From assembly GCF_016618195.1 (NCBI RefSeq), contig NZ_CP067099.1, positions 2,108,001 to 2,172,000 of the forward strand: 64,000 nt of DNA, read 5' to 3'. The first letter of the stretch is position 1; each line of letters begins with the position of its first letter. Both the position numbers and the translations under genes were made by a program. The DNA comes from Providencia manganoxydans. GTDB lineage: Bacteria > Pseudomonadota > Gammaproteobacteria > Enterobacterales > Enterobacteriaceae. Shown here piece after piece: positions 34,492-43,888 of the stretch. The notes under the pieces are model-generated. The model did no database searches, was not told where the DNA came from, and was given only the letters and a program-made list of their open reading frames with translations.

Positions 34492-36831
34492 TTATTGTTT
34501 CGGGATAGATGTACCCCAATCCAACCAGTCTTTTGGTGGCTCTAATTTTAGAATGAAATGCTGTTCAGGTTTAGCTTTTGGCGAAAGAGGCACGCTTGGT
34601 GGGGTTGCAAGTGATATGCCACCGCGTACAAACTGTTTAAATGTACCACTTTTAATCATGCCACCAGTAAGGCCAAAGGATAAATTATAGCCAGACGATA
34701 ACCAAAATTGAGTGTTGTCACGAATGAGATATTGATATTCTTTGCCAATTCGAGTGGCAACATAAACTCGATCGGAAAGCTCTCCCAAATACAAACCTGT
34801 TACAGTGCCAATTTCCATACCTCTGAATAGCAATGGTGTGCCAACTTGAATAGAACCGACTTCACTGGCGTCTAAAATGATAGTTAAGCCATCTAAATAA
34901 CGTGAATCAGTGATATTGGCAGCTTGTAATTCAAATTGGTAACGGCTTTTATTTCCTCGTCCTGGCTCTGCATTAATATAAGGTTGAATTAAGGAATCTA
35001 AATTATTAAATCCTGATGGGGACAGTTCAGGGGTGACAACAGCAAAACGGCTACCACTTTTGGTAAAGGCGTGAACATATTCAGGGTAAAGGATTGCTCG
35101 TGCATTAACTTCTCGATTATCCGGCGATAGCTTCAATGAATCAATTTGACCAATATCAATACCTAAATAACGAATAGGCATACCTTCAGAAAGCTTAGAT
35201 GCATCGTAGGTAGTTAAAGTCACTACGCTCCCAATGGCTTTTGCTGCCGTTTCATTAGGGTAGAGGGTATGTTGTCTTGTGCTGTCTAAATTTGAGGTTT
35301 GGAGGTTATCAAAACTGATCGCGCCTCTAATTGCGCGGGTGAGTGGCGCAGCTTGAACTGTCAAACCATTGCCATTAAGTTGTACTTTGGCGCCACCTTC
35401 AGCCCAGAACACACTTTGTTTAGTTAATAAATGGCGGTATTGGCTAGAAATATGAATATTAACGGCAAAGCCTTCCTTGGTTGGTTTAATTGAGACAATT
35501 TCACCAACAGTAAATTGACGGTAAAGTACGACAGAGCCAGTTTGAATATCCGGTAATGTATTGGTATTTAATGTAATTGTCGTTGTTGGTGATGAGCCGG
35601 TGACACCCGCTTTAGCGTTATCATCACTGCGATATAATGGGAAGTTTTCAGGTAATTCCTCTTTGCCTTTACCCGCTAATAGGTGGATCCCACCATCTAG
35701 CCATTCTTGTGGTGTGGCACCTTGGAATTGAATGCCAGTTAGTCCAAGTTGTACATCCACTCGGCTATTAGCCACAAATTTACTGTCTTCACGGATCAAA
35801 TGGCGATATTCATCCAAAATTGCCACATCAAAGGTCACTTTATCATCAAGCAGGTGACGCTGTAACACTTCGCCGATCTTGATACCTCGGTACATCACGG
35901 GCTGTCCAGCATTGACGCCATAGGTCTCTGGTGACCATAAAGAAACTTTTAAGTTTTCTCTGTTTTGTTGTTCGTAGTCCTCAACATCGTGCTTATTGGC
36001 TTTTAAATCAAACTGCTGGCCTTCTTGTGCTGGAGGGCTATTAGGTGGGGAATCAAATGCGACCGCACCATTAATAACAGCAGAAAGGCTTTCCATTTTA
36101 ACATTGACACCTGAGTTCAGGTCAAAGCCACCTTGAAAGCCAGACACATTCCAAAATTGACTATTTTCACGAACTAAATTGGCATAGCGTTTCTCGACCA
36201 CTGCTGCAATCGAAACTCCTTTATCATCTGGTAAAATGGAATAGTCAGAAATATAACCCACAGGTACTTTACGATAATAAATTGGTGAGTTTTCGTGTAA
36301 TGAACCGAGATCTTTCGCATTGAGATAGACTAATAATTCCCCAGCTTCGGTCTGTAGCTGAGGGGGAGAGTCTTGAGCGATGAAGTCGTGTTGTTCCTCA
36401 CCAGTACTAGGCTGCATACCAATATAGTTACCGCCGACTAAGGCATCTAAACCTGAAACTCCAGCAAGCGTTGCTTTCGGTGTGACAAGCCAAAATTTTG
36501 TTCCTGAAGTCAGCGCGGGTTGCATATCTTTATTAATACTTGCCTTAACAATAATTTTTTTCATGTCTTGGCTAATCGTGACTGATTGAACTAAACCAAC
36601 TTCCACTCCTTGATAGCGGATAGGGGTCCTTCCTGCAACAACGCCAGGCGCTGAAGAAAATTCAATAGTGACTTCAGTGCCTTGCTCTAGCCAGTGTTGG
36701 AATAGTAACCAACCGGCAATAAACACTGCGACAAGTGGTAACAGCCAAAAAGGGGAAATACGTGCGCGTTGACGTAATATCGCCTCTTGTTCCTGTTCAG
36801 CAGATTCATTTTGTTGATTGTGATTTTCCAT
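34492..36831 (-). CDS. letB: LetB, MCE-family lipid-transport tunnel (six MCE domains)
   Basis: The protein has 779 residues. One N-terminal membrane segment (SPFWLLPLVAVFIAGWLLF) is followed by tandem MCE domains. I count six starts of the GxxVxYRGxxVGxV type: TPIRYQGVEVG, SPIYYRKVPVG, QPVMYRGIKIG, SVVLYRQFTVG, MPIRYLGIDIG and TPLLFRGMEIG. E. coli LetB (YebT) has seven MCE domains in 877 residues, so this one is shorter by about one domain. The protein stacks MCE rings into a periplasm-spanning tube for lipids. Its start overlaps the end of letA by 26 nt. Confidence 0.94.
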   Translation of the reverse strand: MENHNQQNESAEQEQEAILRQRARISPFWLLPLVAVFIAGWLLFQHWLEQGTEVTIEFSSAPGVVAGRTPIRYQGVEVGLVQSVTISQDMKKIIVKASINKDMQPALTSGTKFWLVTPKATLAGVSGLDALVGGNYIGMQPSTGEEQHDFIAQDSPPQLQTEAGELLVYLNAKDLGSLHENSPIYYRKVPVGYISDYSILPDDKGVSIAAVVEKRYANLVRENSQFWNVSGFQGGFDLNSGVNVKMESLSAVINGAVAFDSPPNSPPAQEGQQFDLKANKHDVEDYEQQNRENLKVSLWSPETYGVNAGQPVMYRGIKIGEVLQRHLLDDKVTFDVAILDEYRHLIREDSKFVANSRVDVQLGLTGIQFQGATPQEWLDGGIHLLAGKGKEELPENFPLYRSDDNAKAGVTGSSPTTTITLNTNTLPDIQTGSVVLYRQFTVGEIVSIKPTKEGFAVNIHISSQYRHLLTKQSVFWAEGGAKVQLNGNGLTVQAAPLTRAIRGAISFDNLQTSNLDSTRQHTLYPNETAAKAIGSVVTLTTYDASKLSEGMPIRYLGIDIGQIDSLKLSPDNREVNARAILYPEYVHAFTKSGSRFAVVTPELSPSGFNNLDSLIQPYINAEPGRGNKSRYQFELQAANITDSRYLDGLTIILDASEVGSIQVGTPLLFRGMEIGTVTGLYLGELSDRVYVATRIGKEYQYLIRDNTQFWLSSGYNLSFGLTGGMIKSGTFKQFVRGGISLATPPSVPLSPKAKPEQHFILKLEPPKDWLDWGTSIPKQ

Positions 36832-38032
36832 AAGAATCCCAAATTAAACGGCTATCAAGCCACTCGACAGCGAGTATGGTTAAAATAACAGCGACACCGA
36901 AGAATAATGCGGCAGGGCCCATCGTAAATGACATCAGTTGATCGCGATTGATAAGTGTCATCATCAAGGCAATGACAAAGAGATCCAACATCGACCATCG
37001 ACCAATCCAAGTGACAAACTTAAGTAACTTCATCCTCAGAACTGGGTCTGTTTTGCTATGGCGTTGGATAGAAAGCAGTAGCAAGATCATGATAACAATT
37101 TTAATAAATGGCACTAATATACTGGCAATAAATACAATGATAGCAATTGGCCAATTACCTGAGTCAATTAATGATACTACGCCTGAATAAATAGTATCTT
37201 CCATGCGTTGACCATTTAGGTAAACCACCGAAATTGGCATTAAATTAGCAGGAAAAAGTAAAATCATGGCCGCAATTAGTGCTGCCCATGTTTTTTGTAA
37301 ACTATAAGGCTCTCGGTAGTGTAATGGACGGTGACAGCGCCGACACACTCCACGTGAATTTGGCGAGCCGGTGTAATGGCATGCTTGGCAAGTTAGCGCT
37401 TCTGGGCCGTTAGATTGCGGCTGTTTTGGGTAAAATAGACGCCAAAGTTGTTCAACATTAAGATGAATAAGTATGAGTAGGCTAATAAAGGTCATTGTAA
37501 TAAATGCAATGAATCCATGACCTAAGAAAACAGTGGCATAGTCCTGCATTTTGATAGCAGCAATGCCAAGACCAATGAGATAAACATCTAACATTACCCA
37601 TTCTTTTAAACGACTTAGTACTAAGAGAATGGGGCGTAAATTGAGCCGCAGGCGCTTCCCTAAATACAAATAGATAATAAAAATAGGTAAAAATAGTGGG
37701 GCGACAATCGCGCAAAAAGCGACAATACTTGCTGTAAGAGGATCACCTTGTTGATTGATTAATTGTATACCTTCAATGACATTAGCGTTAATTTGTGTAC
37801 CAAGTAAGTGAATAGAAATTAGCGGTTGCCAAAATGCAATCGGTGCTAACATAAGTAAAGTGATTGAGAGAATAAATAAGCGATTTAATGACCACGAACG
37901 CCCATCATCAAGTTGACTATTGCAACGTGGGCAGATAACGACCTGTTGCGTATCGTGAGGTGGGATAGATAATTTAAGATTGCAATGGCAACAGTGTTGC
38001 GAAATTATCTGACTATGATTAATGTGATCCAT
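36806..38032 (-). CDS. letA: LetA, inner-membrane partner of LetB (PqiA family)
   Basis: The protein has 408 residues. Two zinc-ribbon-like modules (CCHCNLKL...CPRCNSQL near the N-terminus; CQACHYTG...CRRCHRPLHYREP near residue 220) each precede a four-segment membrane bundle. LetA feeds lipids into the LetB tube. First gene of the letAB operon. Confidence 0.94.
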   Translation of the reverse strand: MDHINHSQIISQHCCHCNLKLSIPPHDTQQVVICPRCNSQLDDGRSWSLNRLFILSITLLMLAPIAFWQPLISIHLLGTQINANVIEGIQLINQQGDPLTASIVAFCAIVAPLFLPIFIIYLYLGKRLRLNLRPILLVLSRLKEWVMLDVYLIGLGIAAIKMQDYATVFLGHGFIAFITMTFISLLILIHLNVEQLWRLFYPKQPQSNGPEALTCQACHYTGSPNSRGVCRRCHRPLHYREPYSLQKTWAALIAAMILLFPANLMPISVVYLNGQRMEDTIYSGVVSLIDSGNWPIAIIVFIASILVPFIKIVIMILLLLSIQRHSKTDPVLRMKLLKFVTWIGRWSMLDLFVIALMMTLINRDQLMSFTMGPAALFFGVAVILTILAVEWLDSRLIWDSYGKSQSTK

Positions 38033-38167
38033 TATTTGCTCATTGATTTGTTAGCCATGCTTGTAATCTAGTGTAAAAAAATTTACGACTTAGTGACAAC
38101 TTGCTAACCTACATATTGCACGAAATGTTTAATTTATTGCGTTATTTGATTATTACAAGAAAATTTT

Positions 38168-38650
38168 ATGGATAAAAACAAGTATTACCACGAACTTTCA
38201 GATAATTTATCTGCACTTCTTGCTGGTGAGTATGATTTAATCGCAAGTTTGGCAAACGCGAGCGCATTGTTGTACGAGCGTTTAGAGGGTGTTAACTGGG
38301 TTGGTTTTTACCTAAAAAATGGGCAAGAATTAGTTCTTGGTCCTTTTCAAGGAAAGATAGCTTGTGTCAGAATACCTTTTGGCAAAGGTGTTTGCGGTAC
38401 CGCATATAGCCAAAATAGAATACAGCGTGTGGGTGATGTGCATGCTTTCCCTGGTCATATCGCTTGTGATACGGCAAGTAACGCTGAAATTGTGCTTCCT
38501 TTGGAAGTAAATGGTCAGGTTTTAGGCGTACTGGATATCGATAGCCCAAACTTCAATCAATTCGATGAAAATGATGAAAAAGGGTTAAAACACCTTGTAA
38601 ACCAGTTGTGTCAACATCTGGCAATGTGTTCGATGCCAAATTATCACTAA
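38168..38650 (+). CDS. msrC: Free methionine-(R)-sulfoxide reductase
   Basis: The protein has 160 residues forming a single GAF domain. Conserved Cys residues are in GKIACVRIPFGKGVCGTAY and FPGHIACDTASNAEI, the redox-active set of the family. It reduces free methionine-R-sulfoxide using thioredoxin. Divergent from letA and followed by proQ, as in E. coli (yebR). Confidence 0.94.
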   Translation: MDKNKYYHELSDNLSALLAGEYDLIASLANASALLYERLEGVNWVGFYLKNGQELVLGPFQGKIACVRIPFGKGVCGTAYSQNRIQRVGDVHAFPGHIACDTASNAEIVLPLEVNGQVLGVLDIDSPNFNQFDENDEKGLKHLVNQLCQHLAMCSMPNYH

Positions 38651-38761
38651 ATATTGGTATGTTAACTTAATAGGAACGTGGCAATTGTCTGCAACGCTAT
38701 TATAATGTCGGCTTGTTCATGCCCGTGCTGGTTGGCAAAATCGTTGTTATCAGGAAATTTC

Positions 38762-39454
38762 ATGGAAAATCAACCTAAGTTGAATAGTAGTAAAGAAGTT
38801 ATCGCATTTTTAGCTGAGCGTTTTCCACGCTGTTTTATCGCTGAAGGCGAAGCACGTCCGTTAAAAGTCGGAATTTTTCAAGATATCGTAGGGCGTTTAA
38901 CCGAAGAGGATGGCATTAGTAAAACGCAATTGCGTTCTGCATTACGCATGTATACCTCTAGCTGGCGCTATCTTTACGGTGTTAAAGAAGGCGCAAAACG
39001 CGTTGACTTAGATGGAAATGATTGTGGTGAATTAGAGGCGGAGCATATCACCCATGCGCGTCAACAATTGACTGAGGCAAAAGCTCGGGTTCAAGCGCAA
39101 CGTGCAGAGCAAAAAGCGCAAAAACGCCCAGCAGCCAAGAAAGCAGGTGATAAACCTACTCGCAATCCGGCAGCCGCAAAAGAAAATGCGCCACGCCATC
39201 GCCAGTCAGAAAATAAAGAACGCCCGCAGAACTCCTCGACTAAGCCTCAGCGCCGTAACGGTGCCGCTGCTCCAGAACAAAAACTGAAATCAGTCACTGA
39301 TATTAACGCACTTCAAGTCGGCCAGATGTTGAAAGTGAAAGTTGGTACTAGCCTGATGGACGCGTCTGTGCTGGAAATAGCGAAAGATGGTGTCAGAGTT
39401 CAATTGCCAACAGGAATGGCAATGATTGTGCGCGCGGAACATTTAAAGTTCTGA
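38762..39454 (+). CDS. proQ: RNA chaperone ProQ
   Basis: The protein has 230 residues from the ATG at 38762 ([20 protein letters not shown]); the longer frame extends into the promoter. N-terminal FinO-like domain (1-120), a basic linker rich in Lys, Arg, Ala and Gln (about 120-180), and a C-terminal Tudor-like domain starting [18 protein letters not shown]. It binds many sRNAs and mRNA 3' ends. It is followed 19 bp later by prc. Confidence 0.95.
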   Translation: MENQPKLNSSKEVIAFLAERFPRCFIAEGEARPLKVGIFQDIVGRLTEEDGISKTQLRSALRMYTSSWRYLYGVKEGAKRVDLDGNDCGELEAEHITHARQQLTEAKARVQAQRAEQKAQKRPAAKKAGDKPTRNPAAAKENAPRHRQSENKERPQNSSTKPQRRNGAAAPEQKLKSVTDINALQVGQMLKVKVGTSLMDASVLEIAKDGVRVQLPTGMAMIVRAEHLKF

Positions 39455-39473
39455 TACGGAGGTCAATCAGGGC

Positions 39474-41516
39474 ATGAACAAACTTTTAAAAATTGCATTC
39501 GTTGTTAGTGTTGCCACTTTTGGTAGTGCAATTGCGGATCCTCAAGCAGTGGCTCCGGTCACTGCTGCTCAGTTACCTGTACTCAATCAGGATACTCAGC
39601 ATGGTACGGTGAGTGAAAGGGTAACTTCAAGGTTTACCCGCTCTCACTATCGTCAGTTTGATTTGGATAAAGATTTTTCAGGTAAAATTTTTGATCGTTA
39701 TCTCAATATGTTGGATTACGGCCATAATGTTTTACTTCAATCTGACGTTGATGCTTATGCGAAAGATAAAGCAAATGCTGGCGAATGGTTAGAGGAAGGT
39801 AAACTCGATAAGTTCTATGACCTGTATAACCTGTCGCAGAAAAGACGTTTTGAGCGTTTTGAATATGCGTTAGCGCGCTTAGATCAGCCAATGAATTTTG
39901 ATGCGACTGACTCAATTGAGGTCGATCGCAGTAAAATGCCTTGGCCAAAAGATAAGCAAGAATTAGATAAGCTTTGGGATCAAAAAGTCAGATATGATTG
40001 GTTGAATTTAAAGCTATCGGGCAAAGATGACAAAGAAATCAAGGAAAAACTGACTAAGCGCTACAATTTTGCGTTGAGACGTTTAACGCAAGGGCAAAGT
40101 GAAGACGTATTTCAGTTGATCATGAACTCATTTGCTCGTGAAATTGATCCTCATACTAGCTACCTTTCACCTCGTAATACAGAGCAGTTTAACTCTGAAA
40201 TGAGTTTGTCATTAGAGGGAATTGGCGCCGTTTTACAGCAAGATGATGAAAATACAGTGATCAATTCATTAGTTGCTGGTGGTCCTGCGGCAAAAAGTAA
40301 AGAATTAAAAGTTGGTGATAAAATCATTGGTGTTGGCCAAACAGGCAAACCAATGGTGGATGTTGTCGGCTGGCGCTTAGATGATGTGGTTGCACTGATT
40401 AAAGGGCCAAAAGGCAGTAAAGTGCGCTTAGAAGTCCTATCGGATACTAAAGGGGCTAAGCCACACATCGTGACTATTGTCCGTGAACAAATTCGCTTAG
40501 AAGATAGAGCCGTTAAGTTAACGATTAAGGAAATCGGCAAAGAGAAAGTTGCAGTATTGGATATTCCTGGTTTCTATGTAGGTTTGACCAATGATGTGAA
40601 GACCCAGCTGCAAAAAATAGCAAAAGATAATGTTTCTGCGCTAGTTATTGATCTGCGTGGTAATGGTGGTGGAGCATTAACTGAGGCTGTATCTCTATCG
40701 GGTCTATTTATCCCTAAAGGCCCAGTTGTTCAGGTTCGCGATAATAATGGTCAGGTACGTCAAGATATTGATGATGATGATGTGGTTTACTATAAAGGGC
40801 CATTAGTGGTTCTGGTTGATCGCTTCAGTGCTTCTGCATCTGAAATTTTTGCCGCTGCCATGCAGGATTATGGTCGAGCGCTGATCGTTGGCGAACCTAC
40901 CTTTGGTAAAGGTACCGTTCAGCAACATAGAAGCTTAAGTCGTGTGTATGACCAAATGTTAAAGCCTGACTGGCCAGCGCTTGGTTCTGTGCAATACACG
41001 ATCCAAAAATTCTATCGTGTCAATGGTGGTAGTACGCAACGTAAAGGTGTTACGCCAGATATTGTTATGCCAACAGGGCAAGATCCTGCTGAAACGGGAG
41101 AAAGCTTTGAAGATAATGCATTGCCATGGGATAGTATTCCACCTGCGAATTACAACAAAGATGGTGATGTGACAGCAGACTTGTCTGACCTGAAAACTAA
41201 GCACTTATCGCGTATTAGTCAAGATACTGAATTTAAGTATATTGATGAAGACATCGCACATTATAAAGCGAATAAGGCAAGTAAAAACCTTATTTCTCTA
41301 AATTATGCGCAGCGTCTAAAAGAAGACAATGAGCTGGAAGCAACTAAGCTGAAACGTATAAATGAGCGTAATGCAAAAGAAGGTAAACCATTATTGAAAT
41401 CTATCGATGATTTACCTAAAGATTACGAAGGGCCAGATCCATATTTAGACGAAACAGTTAAAATTGCAATTGATCTTGCACATCCTGAAACAAGTTTATT
41501 GTCTAATAAAAAATAA
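39474..41516 (+). CDS. prc: Tail-specific periplasmic protease Prc
   Basis: The protein has 680 residues with a Sec signal ending SAIA-D. A helical N-terminal domain is followed by a PDZ domain (LSLEGIGAVLQQDDENTVI onward, about 240-330). The protease core has a catalytic Ser/Lys pair: Ser454 in RFSASASE and Lys479 in GKGTVQ. It trims FtsI and, with NlpI, degrades MepS. It is the downstream partner of proQ, as in E. coli. Confidence 0.96.
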   Translation: MNKLLKIAFVVSVATFGSAIADPQAVAPVTAAQLPVLNQDTQHGTVSERVTSRFTRSHYRQFDLDKDFSGKIFDRYLNMLDYGHNVLLQSDVDAYAKDKANAGEWLEEGKLDKFYDLYNLSQKRRFERFEYALARLDQPMNFDATDSIEVDRSKMPWPKDKQELDKLWDQKVRYDWLNLKLSGKDDKEIKEKLTKRYNFALRRLTQGQSEDVFQLIMNSFAREIDPHTSYLSPRNTEQFNSEMSLSLEGIGAVLQQDDENTVINSLVAGGPAAKSKELKVGDKIIGVGQTGKPMVDVVGWRLDDVVALIKGPKGSKVRLEVLSDTKGAKPHIVTIVREQIRLEDRAVKLTIKEIGKEKVAVLDIPGFYVGLTNDVKTQLQKIAKDNVSALVIDLRGNGGGALTEAVSLSGLFIPKGPVVQVRDNNGQVRQDIDDDDVVYYKGPLVVLVDRFSASASEIFAAAMQDYGRALIVGEPTFGKGTVQQHRSLSRVYDQMLKPDWPALGSVQYTIQKFYRVNGGSTQRKGVTPDIVMPTGQDPAETGESFEDNALPWDSIPPANYNKDGDVTADLSDLKTKHLSRISQDTEFKYIDEDIAHYKANKASKNLISLNYAQRLKEDNELEATKLKRINERNAKEGKPLLKSIDDLPKDYEGPDPYLDETVKIAIDLAHPETSLLSNKK

Positions 41517-41542
41517 TTTGTTTAAACAATAAATTAAGATAA

Positions 41543-41566
41543 GGGCCAGCAAAAGCTGGCCTTTTT
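41543..41566 (+). terminator. proQ-prc terminator
   Basis: A 7-bp GC-rich stem GGCCAGC/GCTGGCC with an AAAA loop is followed by a five-T run. Confidence 0.92.
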
Positions 41567-41694
41567 CATAGTCTGTGTAAAGTTATGTTAATTTTTGGTT
41601 TTTTCGTGTTAATTAGCTTGAAAAAGTATGAAAAAACCTTATTTATAACAGTAAATTTTTCGTGATAATTATTTTTACCTAGGGAACAAAAAAT

Positions 41695-42576
41695 ATGATG
41701 CGAATAGCCTTATTCTTACTCACAAACTTAGCGGTTATGTTTGTGTTTGGGATAATTTTAAGCATAGTCGGTGTTAAAGGGAATAGTGTCCAAGGTCTGA
41801 TGATCATGGCTGGCTTGTTTGGTTTTGGTGGTGCTTTCATCTCATTGTTGATGTCAAAATGGATGGCATTGAAATCAGTGGGTGGTGAAGTTATTGAAAC
41901 ACCACGTAACCAAGCAGAGCAATGGTTGGTGGACACAGTGAGCCGTCAAGCACAACAAGTTGGTATTCAAATGCCACAAGTTGCTATCTACCATGCACCT
42001 GATATTAATGCGTTTGCAACAGGTGCTCGTCGTGACGCATCATTAGTGGCGGTGAGTACAGGTTTATTGGAAAACATGAGCCGTGATGAAGCCGAAGCGG
42101 TTATCGCTCATGAGATCAGCCATATTGCTAATGGTGATATGGTGACTATGACGTTATTACAAGGCGTTGTTAACACCTTCGTGATCTTTATCTCACGTAT
42201 CATTGCACAATTTGTGTCAGGCTTTATGTCTAGCAATGACGATGAAAGTGAAAGCAGTAATGGTAACCCAATGGTTTACTTCGCTGTCTCGATGGTATTA
42301 GAAATTGTCTTTGGCATTTTAGCGAGCATTATTACTATGTGGTTCTCACGCTATCGAGAATTCCATGCAGATGCAGGATCAGCTAAATTAGTTGGTAGAG
42401 AAAAAATGATAGCTGCTCTACAACGTTTGAAGACAAGCTATGAGCCGCAAGAAGAAGGGCGTTTAATGGCATTTTGCATTAATGGCCGTGGTAAAGCATT
42501 TAATGAGTTATTTTTATCTCACCCTCCACTGGATAAGCGTATTGAAGCATTACGCTCAGGTGAGTATTTAAAATAA
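41695..42576 (+). CDS. htpX: Protease HtpX
   Basis: The protein has 293 residues. Two N-terminal membrane segments, the zinc motif HEISH (His139), then further membrane segments and the third ligand in [12 protein letters not shown]. It is an inner-membrane M48 metalloprotease of envelope quality control. The start [15 protein letters not shown] is identical in pattern to E. coli. Confidence 0.96.
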   Translation: MMRIALFLLTNLAVMFVFGIILSIVGVKGNSVQGLMIMAGLFGFGGAFISLLMSKWMALKSVGGEVIETPRNQAEQWLVDTVSRQAQQVGIQMPQVAIYHAPDINAFATGARRDASLVAVSTGLLENMSRDEAEAVIAHEISHIANGDMVTMTLLQGVVNTFVIFISRIIAQFVSGFMSSNDDESESSNGNPMVYFAVSMVLEIVFGILASIITMWFSRYREFHADAGSAKLVGREKMIAALQRLKTSYEPQEEGRLMAFCINGRGKAFNELFLSHPPLDKRIEALRSGEYLK

Positions 42577-42602
42577 CCCTTGATAAGGCATTTTAAAATA
42601 GG

Positions 42603-42636
42603 CCCATGATGAATTGGTTTTCATCATGGGTTTTTT
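42603..42636 (+). terminator. htpX terminator
   Basis: A perfect 11-bp stem (42603-42613 with 42620-42630) is followed by six T residues. Confidence 0.93.
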
Positions 42637-42687
42637 AATTCAAATTTTAAAATTGATGGCTAAGATGAATTAAATATAAAATTAAAT

Positions 42688-42811
42688 CTACTCGTTATAC
42701 TGCAAGATGCTGGGAGGACTACGCGACGCTCACCGAGTCACTGTGTTTATCTATACTCCCTGACTATCTTCACTTATCGCCTATCTGCATCTCGAATTAT
42801 TTAGAGTATAG
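42688..42811 (-). repeat. Dispersed palindromic repeat (42.7 kb)
   Basis: It begins CTACTCGTTATACTGCAAGA and ends CATCTCGAATTATTTAGAGT then ATAG, about 124 bp. It is followed after about 46 bp by a second, degenerate copy. Confidence 0.82.
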
Positions 42812-42857
42812 TGTATTCTCTAAGTAGAATATCGTAACTAACGTAGGCTTTTCTGCT

Positions 42858-42955
42858 GATTATATTTCAAGTCGCAGGCCTTTCGTTAAGGTAAAGTAAC
42901 AATGTATATTTGCATTAGTCACCTAGATATATCTCGAGCTATTTAAATTATATAA
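42858..42955 (-). repeat. Dispersed palindromic repeat, degenerate copy (42.9 kb)
   Basis: TTATATTTCAAGTCGCAGGC at one end and ATCTCGAGCTATTTAAATTA at the other show the family ends with substitutions. It lies directly upstream of the 92-residue orphan gene. Confidence 0.6.
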
Positions 42956-42971
42956 ACAATAAGGATTTGAC

Positions 42972-43250
42972 ATGGATATACTGATAAAAACGTTGGTTTT
43001 TGGTAATGAATTTGCAACCGTTGAGAACCCAGCGCGTTTAGTGCCGTTTAAATTTGAAATTTATCAGTCACCAACGGGCCTATATCATCGCATGTATAAA
43101 GAAGTCGGGATGTCAGGCGCGAATTTAGGTCAGAACTTTAAAGTCTGGGCTTTTGAAGAACAAAGAATGCAAAATAATCAATCAGGTGAGACATTAGAAA
43201 GCTATATTCAGCATTGCCAAGATATTTATGATGGTAAAGTGAAAGCCTAG
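42972..43250 (+). CDS. Hypothetical 92-residue protein
   Basis: I do not recognise this family. The protein is soluble, with no signal or membrane segment. The first half is strand-rich (ILIKTLVFGNEFATVENPA, LVPFKFEIYQSP) and the second helical and polar (FKVWAFEEQRMQNN, LESYIQHCQDIYDG). AAGGA at 42961-42965 gives a well-spaced ribosome site, which supports a real gene. The upstream side is occupied by two palindromic repeats. Confidence 0.6.
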   Translation: MDILIKTLVFGNEFATVENPARLVPFKFEIYQSPTGLYHRMYKEVGMSGANLGQNFKVWAFEEQRMQNNQSGETLESYIQHCQDIYDGKVKA

Positions 43251-43263
43251 TTTAGAAAAAAAG

Positions 43264-43289
43264 CCCCCTTCATAGGGATCTGAAGGGGG
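43264..43289 (-). terminator. Terminator for yecF (minus strand)
   Basis: CCCCCTTCA (43264-43272) pairs with TGAAGGGGG (43281-43289). On the minus strand the stem is followed, after GC, by a seven-T run. It probably ends the yecF transcript and may also stop the plus-strand gene. Confidence 0.75.
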
Positions 43290-43424
43290 AGCTAAATGAA
43301 TAAAGAATGGTTTAATTCGAGATCTAAGATAGATTATTTCGAAAAAAGATATTTAGTTATTTGTGCAGTTTTAAGTGTAATTGGGCAACGAAGCCTCTTA
43401 AGTAGCACTTATCGTTAAAATAAA

Positions 43425-43646
43425 CTATTGGCGATAACCTGCTTTGATTTGCTCAAGGGTATTACGATAGGTTTCTGCTTGTTTTTCATCTTCCATCGAT
43501 GCAATTTCACGTTCCATTTTAATGATAATTTTACCTGCATCTGCTTGACCGATTGCTTTTAGCATATGAGCAAGTAAATTTTTTATACAAGTTACTTCTG
43601 CGGCGAGTTCATTAACATCTGGCTGAGTAGGAAAATGGGTTTTCAT
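43425..43646 (-). CDS. yecF: YecF family (DUF2594) small protein
   Basis: The protein has 73 residues. Matches E. coli YecF: ELAAEVTCIKNLLAHMLKAI, GQADAGKIIIKMEREIA and a terminal IKAGYRQ. Largely helical and soluble. Function unknown. Confidence 0.88.
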   Translation of the reverse strand: MKTHFPTQPDVNELAAEVTCIKNLLAHMLKAIGQADAGKIIIKMEREIASMEDEKQAETYRNTLEQIKAGYRQ

Positions 43647-43686
43647 TAAATATATCCTTTAAAAATTTATAGACTTGTCAGAATTA

Positions 43687-43814
43687 TATACTCTAAATAA
43701 TTAGAAGTGTAGCTAGGCGACAAGTGAATGACTCACTGGTAGCATACATAAGTATATGATAAATAGCGAATGAATGTGGTTCAACACGCTGTAACTTGAA
43801 GTTTCACGAGTATA
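43687..43814 (+). repeat. Dispersed palindromic repeat (43.7 kb)
   Basis: A near-complete copy: TATACTCTAAATAATTAGAA, AGCTAGGCGACAAGTGAATG, and the end GCTGTAACTTGAAG plus CACGAGTATAG. It lies in the leader of the NAD(P)HX dehydratase gene. Confidence 0.86.
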
Positions 43815-43888
43815 GCATAGAAAAATTATTGAATGCCGTATTACTTTATCCTCAATTGAGAGCAAAAATTTTAATGAAGGAGGCGATA

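Noticed and set aside
43796..43888. N-terminal extension of the NAD(P)HX dehydratase
   Set aside because: These codons overlap the end of the palindromic repeat and a strong AGGAGG ribosome site marks the internal ATG at 43889.
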